Origin: Oscillospiraceae bacterium
GTDB taxonomy: Bacteria > Bacillota > Clostridia > Oscillospirales > Oscillospiraceae
Assembly: GCA_910575695.1 (NCBI GenBank)
Contig: CAJTGJ010000025.1
Location: forward strand, 1-64,000
Length of the DNA: 64,000 nucleotides
Direction of reading: 5' to 3'
The notes beneath the pieces were generated by a model, which was not told the origin of the DNA, did not search any database, and saw only the letters and a list, made by a program, of their open reading frames with translations. A program made the position numbers and the translations under genes. Positions 8,166-16,515 of this stretch are shown in pieces; the stretch's first letter is position 1, and every line of letters starts with the position of its first letter.

Positions 8166-9455
8166 ATGGCGAAGAACACCGATAAAAACGATCGAAATCA
8201 GATCATGTATTCCATTTTCGTCCGAAACTATACCGCCGAGGGCACCTTTGAGGGGGTGCGCCGGGACCTGGACCGGATCCGCGGACTGGGGACGGACATC
8301 ATCTGGCTGATGCCCATCCATCCGACAGGGGAGAAGTGCCGCAAGGGGACGCTGGGCAGCCCCTACGCCATCCGGGACTACCGGGCGGTAAACCCGGAGT
8401 TCGGTACGCTGGAGGATTTCCAGCGCCTGGTAGACGACATCCACGCCTACGGCATGAAGTGCGTCATCGACGTGGTATACAACCACACCTCCCCCGATTC
8501 CTGGCTGGCGGAGCACCACCCGGAGTGGTTCTACCACAAGCCGGACGGCAGTTTTGGCAACCGCGTGGGGGAGTGGTGGGACGTCATTGACCTGGACTAC
8601 TCCAACCCCGGCCTGTGGGACTATCAGATCGACACGCTGAAATACTGGGCGTCCATGGTGGACGGCTTCCGCTGCGACGTGGCCCCCATGGTGCCGCTGG
8701 ATTTCTGGCTCAAGGCCAGGGCGGAGGTGGAGCAGGTGCGCCCCGGGTGCTTCTGGCTGGCGGAATCGGTGGAACCGGGCTTTGTCCGGGAGGGCCGGGC
8801 CAGGGGGCTGAAGGTGCTGTCTGATTCCGAGCTGTACCAGGCCTTTGACGCCTGCTACGATTACGATATCTTTGACACGTTCAAGGACTATCTGGCCGGG
8901 GAGGCCCCGCTGGAGCGGTACGCGGAGGCGGTCAACCGGCAGGAGTTCATCTACCCGGACAACTTCATAAAACTGCGCTTCCTGGAGAACCACGACCGGG
9001 CCCGGGCAGCGTTTGCCATCCCCGGCGTCCAGGCCCGGCAGAACTGGACGGCGTTCCTCTACTTCCAGAAGGGCATGACCCTGCTGTACAACGGACAGGA
9101 GGCGGAGTGTGTCCACCGCCCCAGCCTGTTTGACAAGGATGACATCGACTGGCGCGGCCAGACGGATATCACAGAAGAACTGAAAAACCTTGCCAGGCTG
9201 AAAAAGCACCCCCTGCTGGCGGACAGCCGGTATGAGGTAAAGGCCCTGCCCCACGACATCCTGTATGCCGTCCACCAGAAGGGGGACCGCCAGCTGGCGG
9301 GGATCTTCAGCCTGCGGGGCGAGGCGTCCTCGGTGCGGGTGGATCTGCCGGACGGGGTGTATACGAACCTGCTCACCCAGGCCCCGGTGGAGGTCTATGA
9401 GGGCGTGGCCAGCTGTGCCGGGCTTCCCCTGGTCTTTGAGGCCCCCCTGTCTTAA
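8166..9455 (+). CDS. GH13 alpha-amylase-family glycosidase
   Basis: The 429-residue enzyme is a cytoplasmic alpha-glucan-type hydrolase; there is no signal peptide. GH13 regions are in order: DVVYNH (102-107), the nucleophile in GFRCDVAP (Asp171), the acid/base in WLAES (Glu200) and ENHD with the third acid (Asp277). The C-terminal ~80 residues form a short beta domain. The reading frame runs further upstream, but the ATG at 8166 follows GAAAGGGG and the promoter at 8102-8129, so the longer form is rejected. Exact substrate (maltodextrin, sucrose or trehalose-type) cannot be told. Its stop codon overlaps that of the convergent cytidine deaminase gene by two bases, and no terminator separates them. 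Confidence 0.9.
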   Translation: MAKNTDKNDRNQIMYSIFVRNYTAEGTFEGVRRDLDRIRGLGTDIIWLMPIHPTGEKCRKGTLGSPYAIRDYRAVNPEFGTLEDFQRLVDDIHAYGMKCVIDVVYNHTSPDSWLAEHHPEWFYHKPDGSFGNRVGEWWDVIDLDYSNPGLWDYQIDTLKYWASMVDGFRCDVAPMVPLDFWLKARAEVEQVRPGCFWLAESVEPGFVREGRARGLKVLSDSELYQAFDACYDYDIFDTFKDYLAGEAPLERYAEAVNRQEFIYPDNFIKLRFLENHDRARAAFAIPGVQARQNWTAFLYFQKGMTLLYNGQEAECVHRPSLFDKDDIDWRGQTDITEELKNLARLKKHPLLADSRYEVKALPHDILYAVHQKGDRQLAGIFSLRGEASSVRVDLPDGVYTNLLTQAPVEVYEGVASCAGLPLVFEAPLS

Positions 9456-9847
9456 TTCAAAGAGGACGGCCCGAAGCCGTGGGGCAGGAGCTCCCGCAGA
9501 GGCAGGGTGACGAAGCCTCCGTCCCCCCGGGCCACCAGCACGGTGAGGTCAGGGGCAAATTCGTAGAGCATCTGCCGGCAGGAGCCGCAGGGCCAGCAGT
9601 AGTCCTCGCTCCGGCCCGCCACCGCCAGCCGGACGAAATCGTCCCGGCGCCCCTCGCTCACCGCTTTTACCAGGGCGGTGCGCTCGGCGCAGATGGTGGA
9701 GCCGTAGGCGGCGTTCTCCACGTTGCAGCCGGTGAATACCGTGCCGTCGGCGCACAGCAGGGCGGCGCCCACCGGGAAATGGGAGTAGGGGACGTAGGAG
9801 CGCTCCAGCATGGCAAAGGCCAGCTCCACAAGGGCTTGATCTGTCAT
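9452..9847 (-). CDS. cdd: Cytidine deaminase
   Basis: A 131-residue enzyme of normal length for homotetrameric cytidine deaminase, which converts cytidine and deoxycytidine to uridine and deoxyuridine in pyrimidine salvage. The zinc site is complete: CAE (Cys53, catalytic Glu55) and PCGSC (Cys87, Cys90). The substrate-binding GCNVENAAYG motif is at 40-49. The ATG is preceded by GAGGAG eight bases upstream. A minus-strand TATACT (9915-9920) with an upstream TG is a likely -10. It appears to be a single-gene unit that converges on the GH13 gene. Confidence 0.95.
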   Translation of the reverse strand: MTDQALVELAFAMLERSYVPYSHFPVGAALLCADGTVFTGCNVENAAYGSTICAERTALVKAVSEGRRDDFVRLAVAGRSEDYCWPCGSCRQMLYEFAPDLTVLVARGDGGFVTLPLRELLPHGFGPSSLN

Positions 9848-9980
9848 AACAAATCTCCTCTCTGTATGGGGCGGCTTGAAGCCGCCTCGGTTTCTGGGGC
9901 TGTGTGCTGGCTACAGTATAGCAGAATCCGCCCCGCAAGGGAAGGGAAAGCGGCCTTTGGGCGGGGACGAATTTTTGTTA

Positions 9981-10009
9981 TTGCATTGTTCGACGTTTTC
10001 TGTTATACT
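9981..10009 (+). promoter_or_regulatory. Sigma-A promoter of the membrane protein gene
   Basis: TTGCAT (9981-9986), 17 bp, TATACT (10004-10009) with an extended TG. The region from 9848 to 10134 holds only this promoter and, on the other strand, the leader of the cytidine deaminase gene. Confidence 0.75.
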
Positions 10010-10134
10010 GTTATCTGCTTAATGCCGTGGGGACGGATTTTCCTTGGGCTGACTGCACAGAATAATACAGACGCGCCGCCGCCTCGGGCTCAGGCCGGGC
10101 GGCTTCACGGCGGCGGACTGAAGATAAAGGACGG

Positions 10135-10908
10135 ATGAGAATGTTCGATAAGGGAAAACGTGACCAGCGCCATCAGCAGGAGGACGCCACATTTAATAAA
10201 ATGCTTCTCTGTCTGGCAGGCGCGGCGGCGGCGGAGCTGTTTGTCCTGCTGGTCAAAAAGGCCTATGTCGATATGCTGTTCGGGAACTCGGTTCAACGGG
10301 CGCTGCAATATGTGTTCCAGGCATTCAGCATCCTGGGCATTGTGCTGGCCGCGGCGGGGGTTGTCCTGGCTGTGATGAATCAGCGCAAGGGAAAGCCCGT
10401 GCGGATGCCCGGCATCCTGGCGGGGGCGTCGGCGGGGCTGTGGGTGCTGTCCGTGCTGGCCTACTATCTGTTTGACATCGGAATGGAAATCATGATGGTT
10501 CTGCCCGCGGCGGCGGCGGTACTCATTGTGATCTTTTTCCTCTACCAGCGGGAGTTTTTCTTCAACGCCCTGTTGTCCGCGGGGGGGCTGGTGGCCCTGT
10601 GGATCCACCGGCGGTATTACGCGGAGCATTCCAAGGTTATCATCGTGTTCTTTGCGGCGGGCTTTGTGCTGTTGGCGGCGGCCCTGGCGGTGAGCTTCCT
10701 GCTGCGCCGCGGCGGCGGCAGGCTGGGCGGCATCCGGATCATGCCCTCCGATGCCAGCTACCGCATCACTTGGATTACCTGCGCTGTGACGGCGCTGGCT
10801 TTGGCGCTGGCGCTGGCCCTGGGCACCACGGCGGGGTATTATCTGCTGTTCGTCCTGGTGGGCTGGGTATTTATTCAGGCGGTGTTCTTCACGGTGAAGC
10901 TGATGTAG
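10135..10908 (+). CDS. Polytopic membrane protein of unknown function
   Basis: The 257-residue protein has about seven hydrophobic segments (near 23-40, 58-80, 92-112, 118-135, 140-155, 163-185 and 210-250) and a charged N-terminal tail (MRMFDKGKRDQRHQQED). I recognise no transporter or enzyme motif. The start ATG follows AAAGGACGG. An alternative ATG lies two codons downstream and cannot be excluded. It stands alone between its own promoter and a strong terminator, so context gives no hint of its role. Confidence 0.75.
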   Translation: MRMFDKGKRDQRHQQEDATFNKMLLCLAGAAAAELFVLLVKKAYVDMLFGNSVQRALQYVFQAFSILGIVLAAAGVVLAVMNQRKGKPVRMPGILAGASAGLWVLSVLAYYLFDIGMEIMMVLPAAAAVLIVIFFLYQREFFFNALLSAGGLVALWIHRRYYAEHSKVIIVFFAAGFVLLAAALAVSFLLRRGGGRLGGIRIMPSDASYRITWITCAVTALALALALALGTTAGYYLLFVLVGWVFIQAVFFTVKLM

Positions 10909-10916
10909 CAATGAAA

Positions 10917-10951
10917 AAGCGGCGGCGTCCCTCCGGACGCCGCCGCTTTTT
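10917..10951. terminator. Bidirectional terminator
   Basis: Stem gcggcggcgtcc / ggacgccgccgc with loop ctcc, A-run before and T-run after. It separates the convergent membrane protein gene and ZIP transporter gene. Confidence 0.85.
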
Positions 10952-10965
10952 GCCGTCAGCCTGCT

Positions 10966-11757
10966 TTAGTGGTGGTGCCCATGGCTGAAAATCAGCAGCA
11001 CCCCCAGGGCGAAGCCCACCACCGTGGACAGGATGGGCCACCGGGACTTCCACTGTTCGCCGGCCTCGGGGAGAAGCTCGAAGAACACCACATACAGCAT
11101 GGCGCCCCCCGCCAGGCTCAGCGCCGCCGCCAGGGCGATGGGGGCCCTGCTTCCCACGAAGTAGCCCACCAGCGCACCCAGCACCGTGGGCACGCCGCTC
11201 AGCGCCGCCACGGCGATGGCGGAGACGGTTTTGGAGCCGTCGTGGAGCAGGGGGATGGCGATGCTCATCCCCTCGGGGAGGTTGTGCAGGCCGATGGTGA
11301 CCGCGGCCAGCACGCTGGCCAGGGCCACGCCCTGTACCGCCACCGTGCTCCCCACCGCCATGCCCACCGGTACGTTGTGGAGGGCCACCGCCGCCGCCAG
11401 TACAATTCCAGCGGTGTGCAGGTCGTGATGGCCGCAGGCGCACTTGTGAGGGGCGCTCTTGTCCTCGTGGTGGGCGCTTTTATCGATCCAGCAGTTGAGC
11501 AGCCAGGTGACCGCGAAGCCCAGCACCAGCAGCCCCGGCGCCAGCAGCAGGCGGGCCTTCCCCCCGGCGGCCTCCATGGCCTCGGGCACCATATCCAGCG
11601 CCACGATGGACAGCATCAGCCCGGCGGTGAAGCTGAGCAGGAGGCTGTTGGCCTGGGGGGATTCCCGCTTCAGCAGAGCGGCCAGACAACCGCCCAGGGC
11701 CAGACCGCCCACGCCGGTGGCGGCGGTAAGAAGCACGACAAATAAAATGGGTTCCAT
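10966..11757 (-). CDS. ZIP family divalent metal transporter
   Basis: A 263-residue membrane protein with about eight hydrophobic helices. The two signature metal-site helices are present: HNVPVGMA and HNLPEGMS. A His/Cys-rich loop (HHEDK, CACGHHDLH) precedes the first of these and the C-terminus ends GHHH, both typical metal-sensing features of ZIP proteins. It should import zinc or a related divalent ion through the cytoplasmic membrane. The ATG is preceded by TAGGAG. The leader (11765-11815) contains an imperfect GC-rich hairpin (ctgccgg / ccggcag), whose role is not clear. Two CobW-type zinc chaperone candidates lie elsewhere in the window. Confidence 0.9.
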   Translation of the reverse strand: MEPILFVVLLTAATGVGGLALGGCLAALLKRESPQANSLLLSFTAGLMLSIVALDMVPEAMEAAGGKARLLLAPGLLVLGFAVTWLLNCWIDKSAHHEDKSAPHKCACGHHDLHTAGIVLAAAVALHNVPVGMAVGSTVAVQGVALASVLAAVTIGLHNLPEGMSIAIPLLHDGSKTVSAIAVAALSGVPTVLGALVGYFVGSRAPIALAAALSLAGGAMLYVVFFELLPEAGEQWKSRWPILSTVVGFALGVLLIFSHGHHH

Positions 11758-11848
11758 AGCAAACTCCTAAGTAAAGTCTGCCGGGCCAGCCCTCGGGCCA
11801 ATCCGGCAGGGACTATCTTAACACGGCATGAACCAGAACGCAAGCAAA

Positions 11849-12217
11849 TTATCCTTTATTATCCTTTTTAAGCAGCTCCCTCAGCCCGATGACGATGAGA
11901 AACCCGCCGAAGCACTTGCGCAGGATGTCCACGTCCAATGCGGTAGCCGCCCACGCGGTGAGGGCGGAGCACACCAGCCCCGCGCAGACCGCGGGCAGGA
12001 GCACCCGCTTTTCCACATAGCCGTTTTTGAAATGGGCGGGGAGGGAGGCGGCGGCGGTGGGCAGAAAGTAGAGCAGGTTGATGCCCTGGGCCGCGTTCTG
12101 GGCCAGTCCGGCGAAGCTGGTCATATAGATCAGCAGCAGGGAGCCGCCCCCCACGCCGAAGCCGGACAGCACCCCGGTCACCGCCCCGGCCAGGGCCGCG
12201 ATGATCCATTCCATCAT
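11849..12217 (-). CDS. TauE/SafE-type exporter, second half-size subunit
   Basis: At 122 residues this is about half the usual ~250-residue TauE/SafE protein. It begins MMEWIIAALAGAVTGVLSGF and carries the glycine-rich GVGGGSLLL motif that opens each half of the family, followed by three further hydrophobic segments. The first ATG overlaps the TGA of the preceding gene by four bases (ATGA), so translation is coupled. With its neighbour it probably forms a heterodimeric permease for sulfite, an organosulfonate or another small anion; the substrate is unknown. It ends just upstream of the ZIP leader. Confidence 0.85.
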   Translation of the reverse strand: MMEWIIAALAGAVTGVLSGFGVGGGSLLLIYMTSFAGLAQNAAQGINLLYFLPTAAASLPAHFKNGYVEKRVLLPAVCAGLVCSALTAWAATALDVDILRKCFGGFLIVIGLRELLKKDNKG

Positions 12218-12579
12218 AAAAACGCCCTCACTCCGCCGTATAACAGGAGCAGGGCAAAGCCCCGGCGGAGCCACACCATGGACAGCTTCTTGAATACCCT
12301 GCCGCCGATCAGCCCTCCGGCCAGCCCGCCCGCCACATAGGGCAGCGCCGCCGCCAGGTCCAGGTCCCCCCGGAACCAGTAGATCCCGGCGGACAGGGCG
12401 CACAGCGGCGCGATCACCGCCACCGAGGTGGCGAACGCCTTGCGCTGGTCCAGGCCGCATTTGCCCGCCAGCAGGGGCACCAGCACCATGCCGCCGCCCC
12501 CGCCGAAAAAGCCGTTCACCACCCCGGCGGCGCCTCCCGCCAGGGCATACCACATGAGCTTGGATCTATCTTCCTTCAA
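12214..12579 (-). CDS. TauE/SafE-type exporter, first half-size subunit
   Basis: A 121-residue membrane protein with the TauE/SafE half-motif GGAAGVVNGFFGGGGGMV and about four transmembrane segments. The likely start is TTG at 12579 because GGGAGGGG lies eight bases upstream; an internal ATG nine codons on is the alternative. It overlaps the second subunit by four bases. The pair is divergent from a TetR-type regulator and shares with it a region carrying an inverted repeat over the likely exporter promoter, which suggests induction by a ligand of the regulator. Confidence 0.85.
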   Translation of the reverse strand: MKEDRSKLMWYALAGGAAGVVNGFFGGGGGMVLVPLLAGKCGLDQRKAFATSVAVIAPLCALSAGIYWFRGDLDLAAALPYVAGGLAGGLIGGRVFKKLSMVWLRRGFALLLLYGGVRAFL

Positions 12580-12628
12580 AACGCAACCCCTCCCAGTTCA
12601 GTGTGCCGCGGCGGCGGGGAAATTATTC

Positions 12629-12654
12629 TTTGACATAACAGGAAAAGTGTCAAA
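12629..12654. promoter_or_regulatory. Probable operator between TauE/SafE genes and tetR-type gene
   Basis: The inverted repeat TTTGACA-N12-TGTCAAA has perfect 7-base arms. One arm supplies a TTGACA -35 hexamer on the minus strand, directed at the exporter genes. Such placement suits a TetR-family dimer. Confidence 0.6.
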
Positions 12655-12664
12655 AGGAGACGCC

Positions 12665-12693
12665 TTGCGGAAAATAAAAAAATTGGGTATAAT
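12665..12693 (+). promoter_or_regulatory. Promoter of the TetR-family gene
   Basis: TTGCGG (12665-12670), 17 bp, TATAAT (12688-12693), about 34 bases before the start codon. Confidence 0.7.
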
Positions 12694-12726
12694 TTGCCCT
12701 GATCAAGGAAAAAGAGGGAGAAATGA

Positions 12727-13287
12727 ATGGCAAAGTCTACCAAGAATGAAATTGTGCATACGCTGGCCGAGCTGCTGCAAAGCAAGCGGCTGGACGACAT
12801 CACCGTGACCGAGCTGGTAGAGCGCTGCGGCCTCTCCAGGCAGGCGTTTTATTACCACTTTTCCGACCTGTACGGCGTGGTGGATTTCGCCATCCAGAAA
12901 ATCGTGGACGACCTGGGCATTGCCCGTCCGGAGGAGTGGCGGGCCTCGCTGGAGCGGACGCTCGCCCTGCTGCGGGAGAACCGGGCGCTGGTGCTCAACG
13001 TGTACCGGGCCTATGAGCGCAGCTATGTGGAGCATGACCTGCGCCGCTGGGCGCGGCCCCTGGTGGAGGCCCGGGTGCGGATGGCGGCACAGCGGTACAG
13101 CGTGACGGAGGACCAGATCGGGTTTATGACCGACCTGCTCACCCAGTCGCTGGCCAGCATCGTGCTCAGCTGGGCGGAGCGGGGGATGCCCTCCAGCGTC
13201 ATCGGGCGCATGGACGATTTCGATATTTTGATCGAAGGCTGTCTGGATTATACCATGGAACGGCTGGCCCAGAAAAATGGAGCATAA
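12727..13287 (+). CDS. TetR/AcrR family transcriptional regulator
   Basis: The 186-residue protein has a TetR helix-turn-helix at residues 8-50 (IVHTLAELLQSK, ITVTELVERCGLSRQAFYYHF), the part that binds DNA as a dimer. The C-terminal ligand domain resembles the DhaS-like TetR subgroup. The ATG at 12727 follows AGAGGGAG six bases upstream. It is divergent from the split TauE/SafE genes and is the natural candidate to bind the inverted repeat at 12629-12654. It could also act on the radical SAM gene downstream. A strong terminator follows it. Confidence 0.85.
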   Translation: MAKSTKNEIVHTLAELLQSKRLDDITVTELVERCGLSRQAFYYHFSDLYGVVDFAIQKIVDDLGIARPEEWRASLERTLALLRENRALVLNVYRAYERSYVEHDLRRWARPLVEARVRMAAQRYSVTEDQIGFMTDLLTQSLASIVLSWAERGMPSSVIGRMDDFDILIEGCLDYTMERLAQKNGA

Positions 13288-13325
13288 TAAGGAAAGTGCC
13301 GGACGTTCGACAATATTTTACAAAA

Positions 13326-13367
13326 AACAGGGCTGTGTCAAGACTTTGACACGGCCCTGTTTTTTGT
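13326..13367 (+). terminator. Terminator of the TetR-family gene
   Basis: Stem acagggc..tgtcaa / ttgacac..gccctgt followed by TTTTTT. Confidence 0.85.
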
Positions 13368-13513
13368 CTATGGAGTATTGGCGGGGAAGGGGGTATTCTG
13401 GTCTCAGGACAGAGAAGCGGCGTGATTTTAACTGAGCCAAAACACAGGAAAAACACAGTGGAAGCCCGGGGCCGCCGCCATAGCCCCGGCAGAAAGAAAG
13501 GATCGTGTGATGT

Positions 13514-14905
13514 ATGAGTATGATGGACAACGTAAAGCGGGCAGGATTCCGCGCGGCCTACGGCTATCTGGACAAGGACCCGGACGCCAACATCCCCAGG
13601 CTGATGGACTGGGTGGACCGGTTCGCCGGAAACGGCCCCAACAGCTTCCCCGGCCAGCGGGCGGCGTTCCGCAGGGTGATCGAAAATCCGGACAACAACT
13701 GGTACCGGCTGATCCGGTCCATGTGGACGGACGTGGACGGCGATGTGCGCAGGGCGTTCTTTGAAAACTTCATGCTTAACGGCAACCTGATTGGCTGGAC
13801 CGTGCAGGAGGAGGCCCGGGAGCGATATGGCTGCAACATCCCCTGGGCCATCCTGCTGGATCCCACCTCCGCCTGCAATCTGCACTGCACCGGGTGCTGG
13901 GCGGCGGAGTACGGCAATCGTCTGAACCTGAGCTTCGACGAGATCGACGATATCATCATGCAGGGCAAAAAGCTGGGGGTTTACATCTACATCTACACCG
14001 GCGGCGAGCCGCTGGTGCGCAAGGACGACCTGATCGCCCTGTGCAACAAGCACCAGGACTGTGAATTCCTGTGCTTTACCAACGCCACCCTCATTGACGA
14101 GGATTTTGCCTGTCAGATGCTCCGGGTGAAGAACTTCATCCCCGCCATCAGCGTGGAGGGGTTCCAGGAGGCTACCGACGGCCGCCGGGGCGAGGGCGTA
14201 TTCCAGGAGGTCCGCCGGGCCATGGAGATCCTGAAGGCCAGGAAGCTGCCCTTCGGCACCTCCTGCTGCTACACCAGCGCCAACCTGGACTCCATCAGCT
14301 CGGAGGAATTTGTGGACCAGCTGGTGGAATGGGGGGCCAAGTTCGCCTGGTACTTCCACTATATGCCGGTTGGCAACGACGCCGCCCCGGAGCTGATGCC
14401 CTCCCCGGAGCAGCGGGAGAAGATGTACGAGCGGGTCCGGGGCTACCGCAGGTCCAAGCCGCTGTTCATCATGGACTTCCAGAACGACGGCGAGTACGTG
14501 GGAGGCTGTATCGCCGGGGGGCGGCGGTATCTGCACATCAACGCCAACGGGGACGTGGACCCCTGTGTATTTGTCCACTATTCCGATTCCAACATCCGGG
14601 AGAAGTCCCTGCTGGACTGCCTGCGTTCCCCCATGTTCATGGCGTACCATGACGGACAGCCCTTCAATGAGAACCACCTGAAGCCCTGCCCCATGCTGGA
14701 GAATCCGGAAAAGCTGCGGGAGATGGTGAAACAGACCGGGGCAAAGTCCACCGACCTCCAGTCTCCGGAGACGGTGGACCACCTGTGCGGCAAGTGCGGC
14801 GGCTATGCCGCCGGCTGGGATGAGACGGCGGAGCGGCTGTGGGCCTGCGGGCACAGCTGCGCCGGGTGCGGCCAGCCCCGCGGGGTGGAGCGGGAGGCGG
14901 GCTGA
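13514..14905 (+). CDS. Radical SAM protein of unknown substrate
   Basis: The 463-residue protein has the radical SAM cluster motif CNLHCTGC (Cys121, Cys125, Cys128), which holds the 4Fe-4S cluster that cleaves S-adenosylmethionine. A GGEP motif (SAM binding) follows at about 158-161. The C-terminal third carries extra cysteines (GGCIAGG, DPCVF, KPCPM, LCGKCGGY, WACGHSCAGCG), so it may hold one or two auxiliary clusters like SPASM-type enzymes. An ~85-residue N-terminal extension has no family I know. No small precursor peptide gene is visible beside it, so a role in peptide maturation is not supported. The gene stands alone, with AAAGGA upstream and a terminator downstream. Confidence 0.85.
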   Translation: MSMMDNVKRAGFRAAYGYLDKDPDANIPRLMDWVDRFAGNGPNSFPGQRAAFRRVIENPDNNWYRLIRSMWTDVDGDVRRAFFENFMLNGNLIGWTVQEEARERYGCNIPWAILLDPTSACNLHCTGCWAAEYGNRLNLSFDEIDDIIMQGKKLGVYIYIYTGGEPLVRKDDLIALCNKHQDCEFLCFTNATLIDEDFACQMLRVKNFIPAISVEGFQEATDGRRGEGVFQEVRRAMEILKARKLPFGTSCCYTSANLDSISSEEFVDQLVEWGAKFAWYFHYMPVGNDAAPELMPSPEQREKMYERVRGYRRSKPLFIMDFQNDGEYVGGCIAGGRRYLHINANGDVDPCVFVHYSDSNIREKSLLDCLRSPMFMAYHDGQPFNENHLKPCPMLENPEKLREMVKQTGAKSTDLQSPETVDHLCGKCGGYAAGWDETAERLWACGHSCAGCGQPRGVEREAG

Positions 14906-14933
14906 CCGCCGGAAGGCCCCTGCGGTGACGGCA

Positions 14934-14970
14934 GGACAGGCGCGGCCAAATTGGCCGCGCCTGTCCGTTT
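14934..14970. terminator. Bidirectional terminator
   Basis: A long palindrome (ggacaggcgcggccaa / ttggccgcgcctgtcc) followed by GTTTT lies between the convergent radical SAM and ROK genes. Confidence 0.8.
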
Positions 14971-14977
14971 TGCGTCC

Positions 14978-16108
14978 TTAAATATGCTCTAAAAAATCCA
15001 CGATAAAATGAAGGGCGACGCCCAGCGACACAGTGTGGCGGCGCAGGGTGCTCAGCCGCAAATAGCCGGCGGACTGCTCGAAGGGGTTGATGGCGGAGAC
15101 GTATTCCCTCAGCCGGGGCAGATATGGGCCGAGGAACTCGCTCAAAAAACCGCCCAGCACCACGTCGCAGTCCAGGGTCATGCGGATGTTGTGGACCCCG
15201 ATGGCCAGATGGCGCAGCATATGCTCCCAGAGCAGCTCGCAGTCCTGATCGTGCTGTTCCACCCGGGCGAAGAACTCCTCCGGCGTCCCGCCGGTCATGT
15301 CCCGGATGCGGCGGGGGGAGCAGTACGCCTCCAGACAGCCCTGCCGCCCGCAGCTGCATCGCAGGCCCCCCGGCTCGACGCACATATGGCCGAACTCGGC
15401 GCCCCGCCGGTTTTCCCCGTTATGGGGGGCGCTGCCCAGAAGGATCGCGCCCCCCACGCCGTTTTCCAGGGAGAGATAGGCGATGTCCCGGTGGGTGCTC
15501 TGCAAAAACCATTCCGCGTATCCGCCGCAGGTGGCGTCGTTTTCGACGAAGACGGGGTAGGGGATGGAATCCGTGAGCCCCTCCAGGGAGGCGTCCTCCA
15601 GCGGCAGGGTGGGGGCGGCGATGACGCGCCGGCTGTCCGGCGATATGACCGCGGGCAGGGCGATGCCCACCCCCAGCAGCCTGTCCCGGTCGATGGAGAA
15701 TCGGTCGAGAAACTCCTCCAGCATCCGGGCCAGAGGGGCGCCCAGATCGGAGAAGCGGACAATGGGCTTGCTGTCGGCCTCCCAGCAGGCCAGCTCGTTG
15801 AGCAGCAGGTCCGCCGCCGCCATGCGCAGGCAGGTCCTGGTCACCGAGATGCCCACCGCCACCCGGGCGTCGGATACGATGGACAGGCCGCTGGCCTTGC
15901 GCCCGCCGGTGGACTGGAGCTCGCCGGAGTCCCGGACCAGGCCGTCCTCCATAAGCCTGGACAGGTTGTGGTAGACGGTGGGCAGGCTGAGTCCCAGGTC
16001 GCGGGCCAGGCTCTGCCGGGAGCAGAAGCCCTTGGCGTGGTAAATGTGGCGGTAGATTTTGCTGCGGGTCTGGCGGCGGCGGTCGGTCATGGTCTGGTCC
16101 GGCTCCAT
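14978..16108 (-). CDS. ROK family transcriptional regulator
   Basis: The 376-residue protein has an N-terminal winged helix (about 10-70; FCSRQSLARDLGLSLPTVYH) and a C-terminal ROK sugar-kinase-like domain with the structural zinc motif CSCGRQGCLE and the EFGHM segment. ROK repressors of the NagC/XylR type bind DNA until an inducing sugar binds the kinase-like domain. The start follows TAGGAGGG. It is divergent from the sugar operon that starts with the xylulokinase-type gene, so it most likely controls that operon; the operator itself was not identified in the gap. Confidence 0.9.
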   Translation of the reverse strand: MEPDQTMTDRRRQTRSKIYRHIYHAKGFCSRQSLARDLGLSLPTVYHNLSRLMEDGLVRDSGELQSTGGRKASGLSIVSDARVAVGISVTRTCLRMAAADLLLNELACWEADSKPIVRFSDLGAPLARMLEEFLDRFSIDRDRLLGVGIALPAVISPDSRRVIAAPTLPLEDASLEGLTDSIPYPVFVENDATCGGYAEWFLQSTHRDIAYLSLENGVGGAILLGSAPHNGENRRGAEFGHMCVEPGGLRCSCGRQGCLEAYCSPRRIRDMTGGTPEEFFARVEQHDQDCELLWEHMLRHLAIGVHNIRMTLDCDVVLGGFLSEFLGPYLPRLREYVSAINPFEQSAGYLRLSTLRRHTVSLGVALHFIVDFLEHI

Positions 16109-16361
16109 GCCAAACTCCCTCCTATTTTGTAAAGCTATTTTTCTTATTGTAACATGAACTTCAAAATAGTCAATTCAAATCGATAAAAAAACAGAAAATT
16201 TGGCGGTTTATCACAAGGGACAATGCGGGGACGGTTGGAGCCAGGCCTGGAGCGGGGAAAGGATAAGGGGGACAGTGCCGGAAGGATTCGGCATAATTGC
16301 CATATTATACAAGGGGGTTCCGTATAATCTAGACAAAACTGCGGCGCACAGGAAAAAAGCA
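16109..16361. other. Gap between ROK regulator and sugar operon
   Basis: No gene is seen. The AT-rich stretch next to the ROK gene is its leader. TATAAT-like boxes occur on the plus strand (16323-16328) and on the minus strand (16304-16309), but neither has a convincing -35. Confidence 0.5.
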
Positions 16362-16390
16362 TTGACATCAGTAAAATAATTTTATAAAAT
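16362..16390 (+). promoter_or_regulatory. Promoter of the sugar operon
   Basis: TTGACA (16362-16367), 17 bp, TAAAAT (16385-16390). The transcript would have a leader of about 120 bases before the kinase gene. Confidence 0.7.
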
Positions 16391-16515
16391 TGAGGGCGTG
16401 GAAGCGGGCCGGCCCGCTTCTGAAAAGGAATATTCAGGAGGCGGATGTGCTGCCGGCTGCGGTCGTTTCAGATGCGGCGTCAGCCGCGGTTCCGACTCCA
16501 AGTAAGGGGTGCGCC

